Assembly (NCBI GenBank): GCA_020975725.1
Contig: QXJR01000003.1
Span: forward strand, 930,001 to 994,000
Source: Picocystis sp. L7
Lineage: Eukaryota; Chlorophyta; Picocystophyceae; Picocystales; Picocystaceae
Length of the DNA: 64,000 nt
Direction of reading: 5' to 3'
Below the pieces are notes generated by a model. The model ran no database searches and was not told the DNA's origin. It worked only from the letters and a program-made list of their open reading frames with translations. Of the stretch, positions 19,632 through 29,518 are shown one piece after another. The position numbers and the translations under genes are program-made. The stretch's first letter is position 1. The number at the start of each line of letters is the position of its first letter.

Positions 19632-20156
19632 ATGTTACGCACCGTTCTGGCGACAATTGTAGCGGGTGCAGCTGTCTTGCCCTGCCCTGTATTTGCAGAT
19701 GGAGCGTGCAAGACGGTCCTGGAGGTACTTAGCGAGAACGAAGAACTTTCCACATTGCTCGAGGTGGTCGAAAGCACAGGTCTTGCCGATGCACTTAACG
19801 ACAAAGAGGCCGAGTATACCTTGTTTGCCCCTGTGAACGAAGCCTTTGACCAGCTCTTGGTTGCAATGGAACAAACTTTGGAAGAACTTCTCGAAGACAC
19901 TGAAATGGTCAGGAATGGGACCCTTTACCATGTAGTGAATGGTACCATTAAATCAACAGATGTTGCCGCGTATCCGGATGGAATCGTTGTGAATACTCTT
20001 CTGGAGGGTGGGACCCTAGTCTTGAATCTGGACAGTCTGACTGTCGTTCCCACCTTTCCATACCCAGCCAACATGATCGACACGGACGTGGAGGCCTGCG
20101 GTTCTATTGTGCACACAATCGATACGGTTATGCTCCCCATTGTCCTCGAAGGATAA
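19632..20156 (+). CDS. Secreted fasciclin (FAS1) domain protein 2
   Basis: A single exon of 174 residues. The ATG at 19632 starts a signal peptide (MLRTVLATIVAGAAVLPCP). A codon earlier in the frame would put nine residues before it and is less likely. The single FAS1 domain parallels that of the first copy: LSTLLEVVESTGLADAL, YTLFAPVNEAFDQL, LYHVVNG, then VHTIDTVMLPIV. Unlike the first copy it ends directly after the domain with no acidic tail. The two have clearly diverged, so the duplication is not recent. Likely an extracellular matrix or adhesion protein. Confidence 0.9.
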   Translation: MLRTVLATIVAGAAVLPCPVFADGACKTVLEVLSENEELSTLLEVVESTGLADALNDKEAEYTLFAPVNEAFDQLLVAMEQTLEELLEDTEMVRNGTLYHVVNGTIKSTDVAAYPDGIVVNTLLEGGTLVLNLDSLTVVPTFPYPANMIDTDVEACGSIVHTIDTVMLPIVLEG

Positions 20157-21084
20157 TCAGAGCAGTCGTAAACCCGAAAGCTTTGAGGCAGAACCTCCAC
20201 CCTCACATACATAATCAATATCCTTGCATTAGTCAACCATTCATATCCAATCATGGAGTCGAACAAAGCAGTCAATCTGGAAAGAAAAGCCGGCTGTAGT
20301 CAAGCATTGAGTGCCTTGTTTGTTTTTGCCTGCACACTTGGCACTCCCCTCACCACCAAAGGTTACCCACGGTCTTTACAAACTCGCAAATTCCTTTGAT
20401 GCGCTTCCTCGTGATTACTTAGCATGGTCGGGGTGTTTCCTGTTGAAGCTCACATGAAAAGATCTTAGGATTCCTCGGAAGTGCATGCGAGGGTTGTCAG
20501 CAAACTTTAAGGGGGGTGCATTGAGGTCCAGGCCAACCTTCGTGTAGGAAAACCAGCAATATGCCTGTGGCCAAGCTCGGTACTTTTTTGTCCTATACTT
20601 GCAGATGTTGCAGTATCAGGGGTGTATCATCAATGCCGCACTCAGTGCAAATTGAGAACTTATCATTTTCAGCGGTATGGCCGTGGCAAACACAATCCAG
20701 TACTCGAATTGTTGAGTTGCCAGAATGCTGGGTAGAGGATGAATGATCTTTTACTTCTGTGGCAACGGGTTCTTGATTGTTACAAATATTCAAGGAAGGA
20801 CAGACGATGAAAATTTAAGCCAGGTAGACAAAACCTTGCGCACCAAAGAAATCCAGTCCCTGAACAAAGATGAGAGCATGACTCAATCTGAGCTTGACAA
20901 AAGGGCTATCATTGCTAGCGTCATTTGAACAGCCTGGCTCGGTGCGTCGACTCCATCCAACACTGCTCCAATCTCCACATTTTTCACACCCCCAGCCACA
21001 GGAGAAAAGCAAAAGCACATGTGCTTGGTTGAGCAAGTATCTGTACAAAACTGTTGGACGTGGCCCAGTCTGAAAAGCCAACGT
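20157..21084. other. Convergent intergenic spacer
   Basis: Between fasciclin 2 (+) and serine acetyltransferase (-). AT-richer than the genes. No frame above about 90 codons and no domain seen. Confidence 0.5.
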
Positions 21085-22339
21085 TTAAATGATGTAATCG
21101 GACCAATCTTCAATGAACGAGATTTGATCCATCTCCAGTGCTGGATCCACAAAGGGAGCAGTTGGACTTGTATCTTTCCTCTTCAGAAGCCTTACAGGGA
21201 CACCAACTGCAGTGGAATGAGGAGGTACGCTGGTAAGTACAACAGAGCCAGCTCCAATTTTGGACCCATCACCCACTTTGACGTCTCCAAGCACAACTAC
21301 GCCGGCACCAATCAAAACGCCATTACCGATCTTAGGATGACGATCCCCAGTTCCTGTCCCACTGCCGCCAAGGGTAACATGATGAAGGATTGAACAATTG
21401 TCCCCGATCACTGCTGTCTCTCCAATGACGATCCCAGTAGCGTGGTCAAACATGACACCTCTACCGATGCGAGCGCCAGGGTGAATGTCTACATGGAATA
21501 TATCGCTAATGCGGCTCTGCAAGGCCATTGCCAAGGTCTTCCTCCCATGTGTCCATAACCAATGGGCGATTCGGTGAGCCTGGATTGCATGGAAACCCTT
21601 GAAATAGAGCAAGCACTGACAGTATTTGTCGCATGCTGGATCCCGGTCGAAGACTGCGAGCATATCGCACAGCATATCCTCAGCCAACCCTGGTTCACTC
21701 TTTAACACGCTGGTGAACAGTTCCATCAGCTGAGTGCTCAGCAATGTGCTACTTGCTAGCTTGTTTGCTAAAAGAAAGCAAATGCTCTGCTCCAGGGAGG
21801 AGTGTCCCAGAATGGTAGAGTATAAGAAGCTTGCTAGAGCTGGCTCCGCCAACGAATCTGCTGTAGCTTCACTACGCACCATCTCCCACAGCTGCTGTGG
21901 AGACTTGTGATACTGCTCAGGTGTCCAAGCACAGGAAGGACCCTGTTCCTGCAGTTCCTTCTCCGCATCCGCTTCTCGTACTGCAAAATAGTCAGATGGG
22001 GTACTCGGCTTTCCCTCTTCGTCTCCAGCCCATCTATGAACTGGAATGCTGCAGACACGGCAAGATACACAATGCATTGCGTTGTGTCAGTTCAGTGTTT
22101 GTTATCTTGCCCTTCCATTCCTCGTGGTCCAAGAGCTACGTAGACGATATTACTCCATCACCCACCACATTCACTTACCGTTCGGTGGACTGATTGGTCC
22201 GTTCGGAGGCGTACGATTGCAAGGACGATGCGCTGTCTATCTTTTTCTTCGGTCTGTGTAATGGACTTCGTTCGGACAACGCTCCACTCGTTCCACAAGG
22301 GACGCGTCTCGACGAGGCGAGCCGTCCGGAAACAGCCAT
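21085..22339 (-). CDS. Serine O-acetyltransferase, organellar
   Basis: Two exons, 22339-22179 and 22049-21085, with donor CG|GTAAGTG and acceptor CTGCAG; phases agree. Exon 1 encodes an Arg/Ser-rich presequence (MAVSGRLASSRRV) like a plastid or mitochondrial transit peptide; an upstream ATG at 22372 is possible. The mature part has the helical N-terminal domain, then FKGFHAIQAHRIAHWLW. The left-handed beta-helix hexapeptides follow (DIHPGARIG, GVMFDHATGIVIGETAVIG, HHVTLGGSG, GAGSVVL). The enzyme makes O-acetylserine for cysteine synthesis. The C-terminus ends WSDYII, the tail ending in Ile that docks into O-acetylserine (thiol) lyase to form the cysteine synthase complex. Confidence 0.95.
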
Positions 22340-22804
22340 CACTCGTGGTCTAGACACGTAGCAACTGTTCATCACCACCGCTGTTTTTCGCGTCACTTGG
22401 TTGTGCACCTGCGGACGAACGAGGGACGTTGGACGAAAACGTCCACGTTGTGCCAGACCTGGTTCGGACCGACGCGTGCGACCGCGTTTTCCACGTACCA
22501 CGCGCTGTTTTTCGATCCAGCGGTTGCAGCACCACTTTTTCCTTCTCCTTCAGGTTTCGACGGCACGTTCGAAGCTTCTGGACGCGGCGAATCGCGCGCT
22601 TCGCGAGTCGCAAGACGCGCGTCTGTGGGTTCACGAGCCCAGCACGAGCACGTCCACCCCTCCTTTTCGCGTCCCTTCTCTTCCGGTTCAAATCTCGGAT
22701 AGACCCGGGATCCGTCCGATCGATTGTCCGGTTCCAAAGGAGACGGACCGGGGTGTCGGTTCGTTCGGAGCGAGGACCCAGGAGGGTCCACAGGCACCCC
22801 CCCT
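22340..22804. other. Spacer upstream of serine acetyltransferase
   Basis: Contains an intron-like acceptor (CTTCTCCTTCAG near 22550) followed by a helical-looking plus-strand frame (LLDAANRALRESQDARLW). It also holds GGTTCCAAAGG near 22732. This may be a 5' exon of the small plus-strand gene that follows, but I could not join it with confidence. Confidence 0.3.
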
Positions 22805-23164
22805 ATGGGTGTGCTACAGGGGCGGAGAGAAGCCCTAGCAGGTACGGGTGGTGCTGGAAAGGGACACGTCGCAGGGGAGGGCCCAGGAAGGGGAAAGGAG
22901 ACCTTGGTGGATGGATGGAGGCAACCCAAGAGGGGTTGCAAGCAGGACAGTGGCAAGGGGATCCTCACCTAGGAGACAGGGAGAGAGGGAAGGTTGGAAA
23001 GCGAACCAATAGATGCCGAGGTTCCAGGGGTCTTGCCAAGCCCAGATTGGTGGGACGGAGATTCCAGTCCAATGAAAAAGATCGATACACTGGGTATGGA
23101 TGGGGACGTGCAATGGGCACGGCGCAGGAACATCATAGATCTCCTCATCCCCACCGAGAACTAG
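22805..23164 (+). CDS. Possible small unrecognised protein (~73 aa)
   Basis: Two exons proposed: 22805-22841 (donor GCAG|GTACGG) and about 22980-23164 (acceptor GGAGACAG), with phases agreeing. The second exon encodes a dense, non-repetitive stretch with many Trp, Asp and Pro residues: IDAEVPGVLPSPDWWDGD, MKKIDTLGMDGDVQWARRRN and IIDLLIPTEN, then stop. That composition is unlike the shadow frames around it and looks selected. I do not recognise the family. The N-terminus is the weak point, and further 5' exons (for example near 22550) are possible. Confidence 0.35.
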
Positions 23165-23501
23165 CAGACCCCATAGCAGACAAACCGAAACCAATCATGG
23201 GCTGGATCGAGACCACCGCAAACTCTAAGAGTGTACAGGCAGAGCCATTCGGATCACTTGCTGCCAACGTTCTTCCTCCAACTTCTGCTACAGTGTCATT
23301 CCTGTACCACGCTAACGGTCCTGAAAGAAGCTGGGTAGTGGCCTCCGTGCACTACGATAGCTCATTTGCAGGTGCTGGACGAAAATCGGTATGTAATTCC
23401 GAGATGGCATGGCCATGTGCAGGGTAAAGCAACACCGGCTGGTACACGGTGTATCGAAACGAGTGCAACTTCACGGTTCAGTGCAGATGAAGGCCAACAA
23501 G
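23165..23501. other. Spacer between small gene and S1/P1 nuclease 3' end
   Basis: Overlapping frames without domains. Probably the 3' ends of both neighbours. Nothing else seen. Confidence 0.45.
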
Positions 23502-24745
23502 CTACGTGGCCTCTGATCGAACTCGTAAAAGAGGGTCCTCCAGCCTTTCTTGAGCATCCTCATACAGACTGTGGGGAGATCCAGATGGTTGCTCCGAAAG
23601 TTCAGGCGAAGACCTCTGTACTGCTGAATCTCTCTCAAACACCGAGTAAACGAATAGGACTGCTGTCAAGGCAAGGAAAATCGCAACCACAACTGCCGTG
23701 ATCATGGAAGGCATGCTTACGCAAAGGCCCCCGTGCAGACATCCGACAGCCCTACAATGTTTGGGAATGCCACCAAAGTGCAGTAGAAGATTGGACAGAC
23801 GGTACCCAGCTAGTGCCAGCTGCTGACGCGTGATATTGCGTGCTCTTGCTTGATACACTTCGTCTAGCATTGTGTCCTCGTACCTATACACTATTTCAAC
23901 AGCAAGCTTGTATCCTTCCATGGCCCAATCCTGGAAGCTGTGCAGCCTGAATTCATCGTAATGCAAGGGTGGGTACTCTTCCATCAGCCGATCAACCCAT
24001 CCCTGCAGGTAAGCGTCTCCTTGAGCATTCAATGGCCGCTGTATGGAATCAAACTGTCCGGCAGCCCCGTCCCAGTACTCGTGAAGGCTGACACGCATTC
24101 CATCCACATCCACCACTTCCAACTTTCCGTGCGAATCGCCGTTGGGATTTTTTTCCGTATATCGAGTGACACAATGCAGCGGGGAGTGAATCTCTGCCAC
24201 AAGATGGACTACCCAATGCAGGCCGAACGACAGCTCGAAGGTCTTGTTGGCGCTGCACCCGTCTGGCATCCCGTCGCACTGTCGCAAGGTCGCATGCATA
24301 TCGTAGAGTATATTGACCAAGTTGTTTTTCGATCGCAAGACATGTTCGTTCGACACGTTGAGCGGTATGGCTTGTGGATTGTACGCGAGATCGATCACGT
24401 GCCAGTCTTCCATGGCGTGCACCTGGTTTCGTTTCAGATCGTCGGGCCAGCAAGCGGACGCGGCGAAGGTGTTGTCTTGCTTTCCAGATATTGCGTTGAT
24501 CAGTTCCATCACTCTCTCGACCTCTGCCCTGTCTTTCCGCGGCAGGTTTCTCATCGCGACCTCTGTTCACTCCTGTGCCGTCAGCACTTGTCTTCGCTTC
24601 ACTCCGCCTCTCCTTCTCCTCTGCATCCCTCACCGGCGACGACCATGTGTGCAGGGCACACCCATGCGTTTCCCACCATCCACGTGGCCGAGACGGCGAT
24701 CGCAAGGAGCGCTCTACGCATCGCCGCACGTGTTTCGTTCGACAT
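23502..24745 (-). CDS. S1/P1-family nuclease with C-terminal membrane anchor
   Basis: Two exons, 24745-24634 and 24562-23502, donor GCCG|GTGAGG and acceptor GAACAG, in phase, give 390 residues. Exon 1 carries a signal peptide (MRRALLAIAVSATWMVGNA). It is followed directly by AWVCPAHMVVA, where the family has W at the mature N-terminus and GH..VA; the first Trp is a zinc ligand. Further ligands appear as WPDD, MEDWHVIDL, HWVVHLVAEIHSPLHC, NGDSHGK and LHEYWDG. The family hydrolyses single-stranded DNA and RNA using three zinc ions, in secretory or extracellular space. Unusually, a hydrophobic helix (SMITAVVVAIFLALTAVLFV) and a short cytosolic tail follow the domain, so the enzyme is probably anchored with its active site outside. 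It diverges from RPN8. Confidence 0.88.
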
Positions 24746-24800
24746 GTCGCCACGTTCCTTCGCTTTTCCGACACGTGCATGTCCCCTCCCCTCCTCTCCC

Positions 24801-24846
24801 ATCGATACCTCTTCCGATCCCATCGATACCTCGACCGAGATCTCGA
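24801..24846. promoter_or_regulatory. CATCGATACCTC x2 plus GAGATCTCGA cluster
   Basis: Between the divergent S1/P1 nuclease and RPN8 genes, CATCGATACCTC occurs twice (about 24800 and 24821), then GAGATCTCGA at 24837-24846. Related words stand near the RAP gene (29241-29271), the MYND/CS gene (51745-51801) and the sirtuin (387-417). A bidirectional-promoter role is inference. Confidence 0.4.
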
Positions 24847-25012
24847 ACCCCGTCCTTCCCTCGCCCGCCCGGACCGAGTTAAGTGCGACGTTAAGCGATC
24901 TTGAAGTTAAGTACAAGATTAACCCTTTCGTCCCCTCGAGGCGCATTGCGTTTTCGCGTTCGACGATCGTGCGCACTTGACTTGGCTTGTGTCGCGCTTG
25001 GACGCGTCTGGG

Positions 25013-26125
25013 ATGGCGCCTGGACCTCCGAAGCAGGTGGTGGTGCACCCTCTGGTGCTGCTGAGCGTGGTGGACCACTACAACCGGGTCGCCAAGGACA
25101 CCAGGAAGCGTGTGGTCGGCGTGCTCCTCGGCGAAACCTCGCGTGGAAGGCTCGACGTCACCAACAGCTATGCTGGTGCGCGACGAAAACCTGCGTGGAA
25201 CGGGACGATGCGAACGGAAAAGGATAGGTCTGGGTGATGCGGATCCTCCCAGACCATCGGATCGTTGCCGGACGTCGGAAGCTGACGCCTGTGGTGCTTC
25301 GCAGTGCCTTTCGAAGAGGACGAGAACGATCCCACCATCTGGTTCCTCGACCACAACTACCACGAGAACATGTATCGCATGTTCAAGAAGATCAACGGTG
25401 CGTGAAAGGAGGCATCCACGTACACACAAGAGGCGCACAACGTCGAATGGAAGCGGACGAGCTGACGGACGGAAACGCGTGGAAATGCGACAGCCAAGGA
25501 ACACGTCGTGGGATGGTACAGCACGGGACCCAAGATCAAAGAGTCGGACATGAACATCAACGATCTCATCGGAAACTACTGCTCGAATCCGGTGCTCGTC
25601 ATCGTCGACGTCCAACCGCAAGAGATCGGGATCCCCACCAAAGCCTACGTCGTCGTCGAAGAATTGGGAGGCAAGGACGTGATGAAAAGCCAACAGGTAT
25701 TCGCACACGTGCCCTCGGAGATCGGCGCTTACGAACCCGAGGAAATAGGAGTGGAACACCTGCTTAGGGATGTGAAAGATGCAAGTGTCAGCACCCTGGC
25801 CACAGAAGTGAGCAGGAAACTGGCATCCCTGAAAGGTCTCAACTCGCAAATGGGAGACATCAAGAAGTACCTGAAACTCGTGGCAGATGGAACTCTGCCT
25901 ATCAACCACGAAATCCTCAATTACCTGCAGGAGATACTCAACCTGATGCCGAATCTAGACCTAGAAGAGATGATCAAGTCCTTCGCAATCGAGACCAACG
26001 ATATGATGCTGGTCATCTACCTGGCTTCCATGATCCGCAGCGTTGCTGCACTTCACAACCTCATAAATAACAAGATGGAGCGTCTTCAATCCAAGGAGAG
26101 TACGGCTATTGCCACGGCAACGTGA
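25013..26125 (+). CDS. 26S proteasome lid subunit RPN8 (PSMD7)
   Basis: Three exons, 25013-25175, 25305-25397 and 25494-26125, introns 129 and 96 bp, all GT-AG and in phase, give 295 residues. The MPN domain begins [17 protein letters not shown] and RVVGVLLGE. It crosses the splices as [33 protein letters not shown] and [11 protein letters not shown]. The rest matches the family: [61 protein letters not shown] and [12 protein letters not shown]8 is the catalytically inactive MPN partner of RPN11. The Lys/Glu-rich tail of animal orthologues is absent, and the protein ends soon after the last conserved helix. Confidence 0.95.
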
Positions 26126-26185
26126 GGCGATGTGGTCGATTTCCGGTCGGGGAGGCAAAAGTGCCCCGTTTGTAAAACAACGAGA

Positions 26186-27145
26186 TCAAGCGAGGTTCTC
26201 CCATTGCTCGTAAAGGCCAGTCTTACGATGGAGGTGGACGGGCATCCTTTCGCGTATTGAGCGAAGCGACTCGAGGTCGATCGTGCACGTCGCAATGCCA
26301 GTGGCTGTCGGGTCGTCCAGCTTGGCCACAACTTCCCCCCATGGATTCACGACCATCGAGTGCCCATAAGATTCCCGCTTTGCGTTGTGTTTTCCTGCTT
26401 GCGCAGATGCGACCACGTAGCATTGAGTCTCGATCGCTCTTGCACGCAAGAGCACCTCCCAGTGGGCAGCTCCGGTGACTTTCGTGAATGCCGATGGAAC
26501 GGTCAACAACTGCACGTTGTGTTTGTGCCTTAGGATCTGATACATGAGTGGAAACCGTACGTCGTAGCAGGTTGTCAACCCCATCTTCCCGGCCGGAGTG
26601 TCACACGTGACGAGCTGTTCTCCTGGGGTCGTGGTCTTGCTTTCCATCAGCACTGGCCCATTGGGAACATTGACGTCAAAGAGATGTACCTTACGGTAGG
26701 TTGAAACGATCTCTCCACCATCATCCAGCAGCAGCTGCGTGTTGAATATCTTCCCTGGCGCGTTCCCCACCTCATGGAAACCACCAAGGTTCAACCAAAC
26801 CTTCCATTTCTTCGCTAATTCTTGGTACTTCTGCATTAATGGTCCAGTGATGGCCTGTGCCTGTTCGACTGCATCGGTCGGTTTCTCGCCGATGTATGCG
26901 AAACATTCGGGCAGGAACAACACACGACACCTTTCTGCAGCAGCTTGTTCCACGAGATCCGAGATCGTCTTCAGATTGCCTTCCTTGCTGCTCGTGGAAG
27001 TCATCTGCGCGACAGCCACGCGTGTCGGTTCAGCAGCGTCTCCGTGCAACGATGCGTGGCGCGGCATTCGTTCGGCAGGATTCATCCTTCGCACGACACG
27101 GTACAGGTGCGGTGCGTGTCGAAACCAGGCGGCGCGTCTCGCCAT
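26186..27145 (-). CDS. NIT1-type nitrilase-family amidase
   Basis: A single exon of 319 residues, converging with RPN8 (60 bp between stops). The ATG at 27145 begins an Arg-rich presequence (MARRAAWFRHAPHLYRVVRR), suggesting mitochondrial or plastid import. Internal ATGs shortly after could give a cytosolic form. The nitrilase triad is visible: Glu in LFLPECF (about 80), Lys in YRKVHLFDV (about 155), Cys in TTCYDVRFP (about 193). VPSAFTKVTGAAHWEVLLRA and GKHNAKRESYGHSMVV are typical of the NIT1 branch. NIT1 hydrolyses deaminated glutathione, a metabolite-repair step. That substrate is inferred from the subfamily motifs. Confidence 0.92.
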   Translation of the reverse strand: MARRAAWFRHAPHLYRVVRRMNPAERMPRHASLHGDAAEPTRVAVAQMTSTSSKEGNLKTISDLVEQAAAERCRVLFLPECFAYIGEKPTDAVEQAQAITGPLMQKYQELAKKWKVWLNLGGFHEVGNAPGKIFNTQLLLDDGGEIVSTYRKVHLFDVNVPNGPVLMESKTTTPGEQLVTCDTPAGKMGLTTCYDVRFPLMYQILRHKHNVQLLTVPSAFTKVTGAAHWEVLLRARAIETQCYVVASAQAGKHNAKRESYGHSMVVNPWGEVVAKLDDPTATGIATCTIDLESLRSIRERMPVHLHRKTGLYEQWENLA

Positions 27146-27307
27146 ACACGAGCGTTGCAACCACGTCCAAACGCGTCGCTGCAACAGTGAGGCAATCCGC
27201 GGATCTGACCGAGGAAAGGAGGAGAGGGCAAGAAAAGTTGGAAAAGGATAAAGGTGTAACATGCAAATGCAAGCAGTTCGTTACATCTCCTGTTGGGGGC
27301 ACAAGGC

Positions 27308-28664
27308 CTACATGTTGGGAGGAGGCCAGCGCTTCTTCACGATCGTAACAAGGTCAGCACGAGAAGTGGCCAGGGACTTGATGCCCTGCACAAGTAGCTC
27401 TTGGCCGGCCTCGTCCATCTTCGCCTCAAAGACATCTTTGTCCACCAACTGCTTTTCCCAATCCTTGAACTCATCCTCGCTGGCCATGTCCACGGACATG
27501 GAAGGATTCACGCTATCAAACTGTATAGAACCGTCCGTGATACTTAGGGAATCGTTGTATCCAGAGGCCGTATCGGAGCTCGCAAGTTCTTTCAGCACTT
27601 TCTCACCCAGAACTATGAAATCGCAGCCTGCACAGTTGAGCGCATCAGATTTTTTCCGAATTCCTGATGCCATGATCCTCGTTTTGGGATGAAAACAACG
27701 TGTGTAGTTGTAAGCCTTTTTGACCAATGCAAGACCTGGGTCATACTCACTCTCAAATCCACTGTCTTCACGAGGCCCGTTTGGATCACGAATCGCACCG
27801 GGATGTTGCCTGTACCAGTCGCGAATACGACCGATCGAAATTTGGATCACCGAAGCTCCTGCCTGAGCAGCAGCAGCAACCTGGACGAAGCTACTCACGA
27901 GATGCACAAGGCAGTTGGTTCCTTCCTGCTCCAGTACTCTTACTGCCCTAATTCCAGCATAGGTCGCAGGAAATTTCAAGAGAATTTTCTCTTTGTCCAC
28001 ACCACACTCCTTGTACATATCAAGAAGCCGATGCGCATTCTGCACCATGGCTTCTGCGTTGGTGGCCAGTGTCGGGTCAACCTCGGTGGTCACCTTCCCA
28101 GTCACACGGCTGGCAAAAGATGCTCCAATGTTGACCACGGCTCTGTCTGCAAAGCAGCTGAACCTTTCTTCTCCATCCTCCTGCGTGCACCCCCCTGACG
28201 ACAGCGCTGCATGCACCATTCCTTCCACCTCGCGCAGATCGGCGTTTCCTGCATACCGTGTCCAAAGCAAGGTCAGCTGCAGGCTCGATAGGTCCAATGA
28301 TCGAACGCTCGGTTTTTCGAAGGTTACCTTGCATCAAGCTGCAAAGGACGGCGCTGCCAGCCGAGGCAGCTGCTGGTGATTCATTGAAGTATCCCAGATG
28401 GGAGTCGGGTACCACCACGGACAGGCGCTGCAGTGCTTCCAATTCACTCGCGGACGTTTGGTACGACGGCGGCTTGTCTTTTTGCTCGGACGCACGCACT
28501 GCCCAGCATTGGTTCCTGCTGGACGCCGTCTGGGAGGGCCGGCTTCTCCAATCGAACGAAGGCGAGGCTGTCCTTTGGCTCGATCGTTTCCTGTTCGTTT
28601 TTTCGTTCGAGGGGCGGCATCCCACGCGTCCTGGGCTCGTGACCACCACGTTCATCGTGGACAT
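27308..28664 (-). CDS. Transaldolase, plastid-targeted plant type
   Basis: Two exons, 28664-28328 and 28248-27308, donor CAAG|GTAACC, acceptor TATGCAG, in phase, give 425 residues. Exon 1 starts with a basic Ser/Thr-rich presequence (about 60 residues). It then enters the enzyme at SELEALQRLSVVVPDS. Exon 2 has the family core: VNIGASFASRVTGKVTTEVDP, LLKFPATYAGIRAVRVLE (Schiff-base Lys in LLKFPAT), NCLVHLVSSFVQVAAAAQAG, then RIRDWYR. Transaldolase moves a dihydroxyacetone unit between sugar phosphates in the pentose phosphate route. The long C-terminal part (MSVDMASEDEFKDWEK, LLVQGIKSLATSRADLV) matches the longer bacterial/plant class. It diverges from the RAP gene. Confidence 0.93.
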
Positions 28665-29518
28665 TGAGCCTTCTGTATCGTTTCGGAGCGTCGGTCAGCC
28701 TCGCTTCCCACCTCCAACTCCGCACGTGCTTCGACCGTCGGTCCTTGTTCCAACCTTTTCTCCTCTCGCCGGTGTTCCCGTCTTTCTTTCCTGCACCTTC
28801 TGTTTCCTTTCGAGACCCTGGCACGTCCTTCGGGCCGTCTTGTTCGTCGCTTTTCGCGGCTGCAAAGGCGTCGCGCACCACGTGCTCCGAGACGTGCAGT
28901 TCACGTGTCGTGATGGATTCGGTTGGTGCCTGGGATCGCACCAACGACAGGTAGACCCGAACCGATTCCCGGTTCGAAAGGAAAACGGTCCCCGATCGAA
29001 GCGGGAAGGCGATCGGGTTCGTGGAAGCATTCGTCCTCTGCGGGACCGGGGAGAGACGGGACGACAGAAACCGAGGGATGCCCGAATGTACGGGTCAGGG
29101 GTCGGGTGCGCGTCGAGTCCTCGAAGCGACATGCACGCGAACGGGGATCGACCGAGGTGCATCCTCTGCAGGAGCTCGTGCTACCCTCCGTCTCGCAGAG
29201 GATCCATCCGACCACGGCCCCGTCTCCTCGAAACCTCTCCGAGATCTCGATACCTTTCGAGAGATCTCGATCAGCGATAGCCGATCGCTCCCTTGCAGGT
29301 TTTTCGATCCGTCGATCTTCACGTCCCCTTGCATCTTACGGTAAACTCGACAGGATCTGCACCCAGGTCGTGTGGCAGAGAGATCCATCCCGTCAGATTG
29401 AGCGAAGCCGACGGTCTCACGAAGGCGATGGAACTGCGCTCCAGCTAGCACACGCAGCAGGACGAACCCGAAGCGGACCGACCGGTCGAGAAGGGTCCCG
29501 AAGAGAGGAAGAGGGGAA
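28665..29518. other. Divergent promoter region, transaldolase/RAP
   Basis: No gene supported. Long overlapping frames on both strands are low-complexity. Contains GGTTCGAAAGG (28971-28981) and the GAGATCTCGAT pair at 29241-29271. Confidence 0.5.
29241..29271. promoter_or_regulatory. Paired GAGATCTCGAT palindromic motif
   Basis: GAGATCTCGAT occurs at 29241-29251 and again at 29261-29271, 20 bp centre to centre, about 250 bp before the RAP gene start. See the related cluster at 24801-24846. Confidence 0.4.

Noticed and set aside
24599-25909. 436-codon minus-strand frame opposite RPN8
   Set aside because: Only its last part is used, as exon 1 of the S1/P1 nuclease. The remainder is antisense to RPN8 exons.
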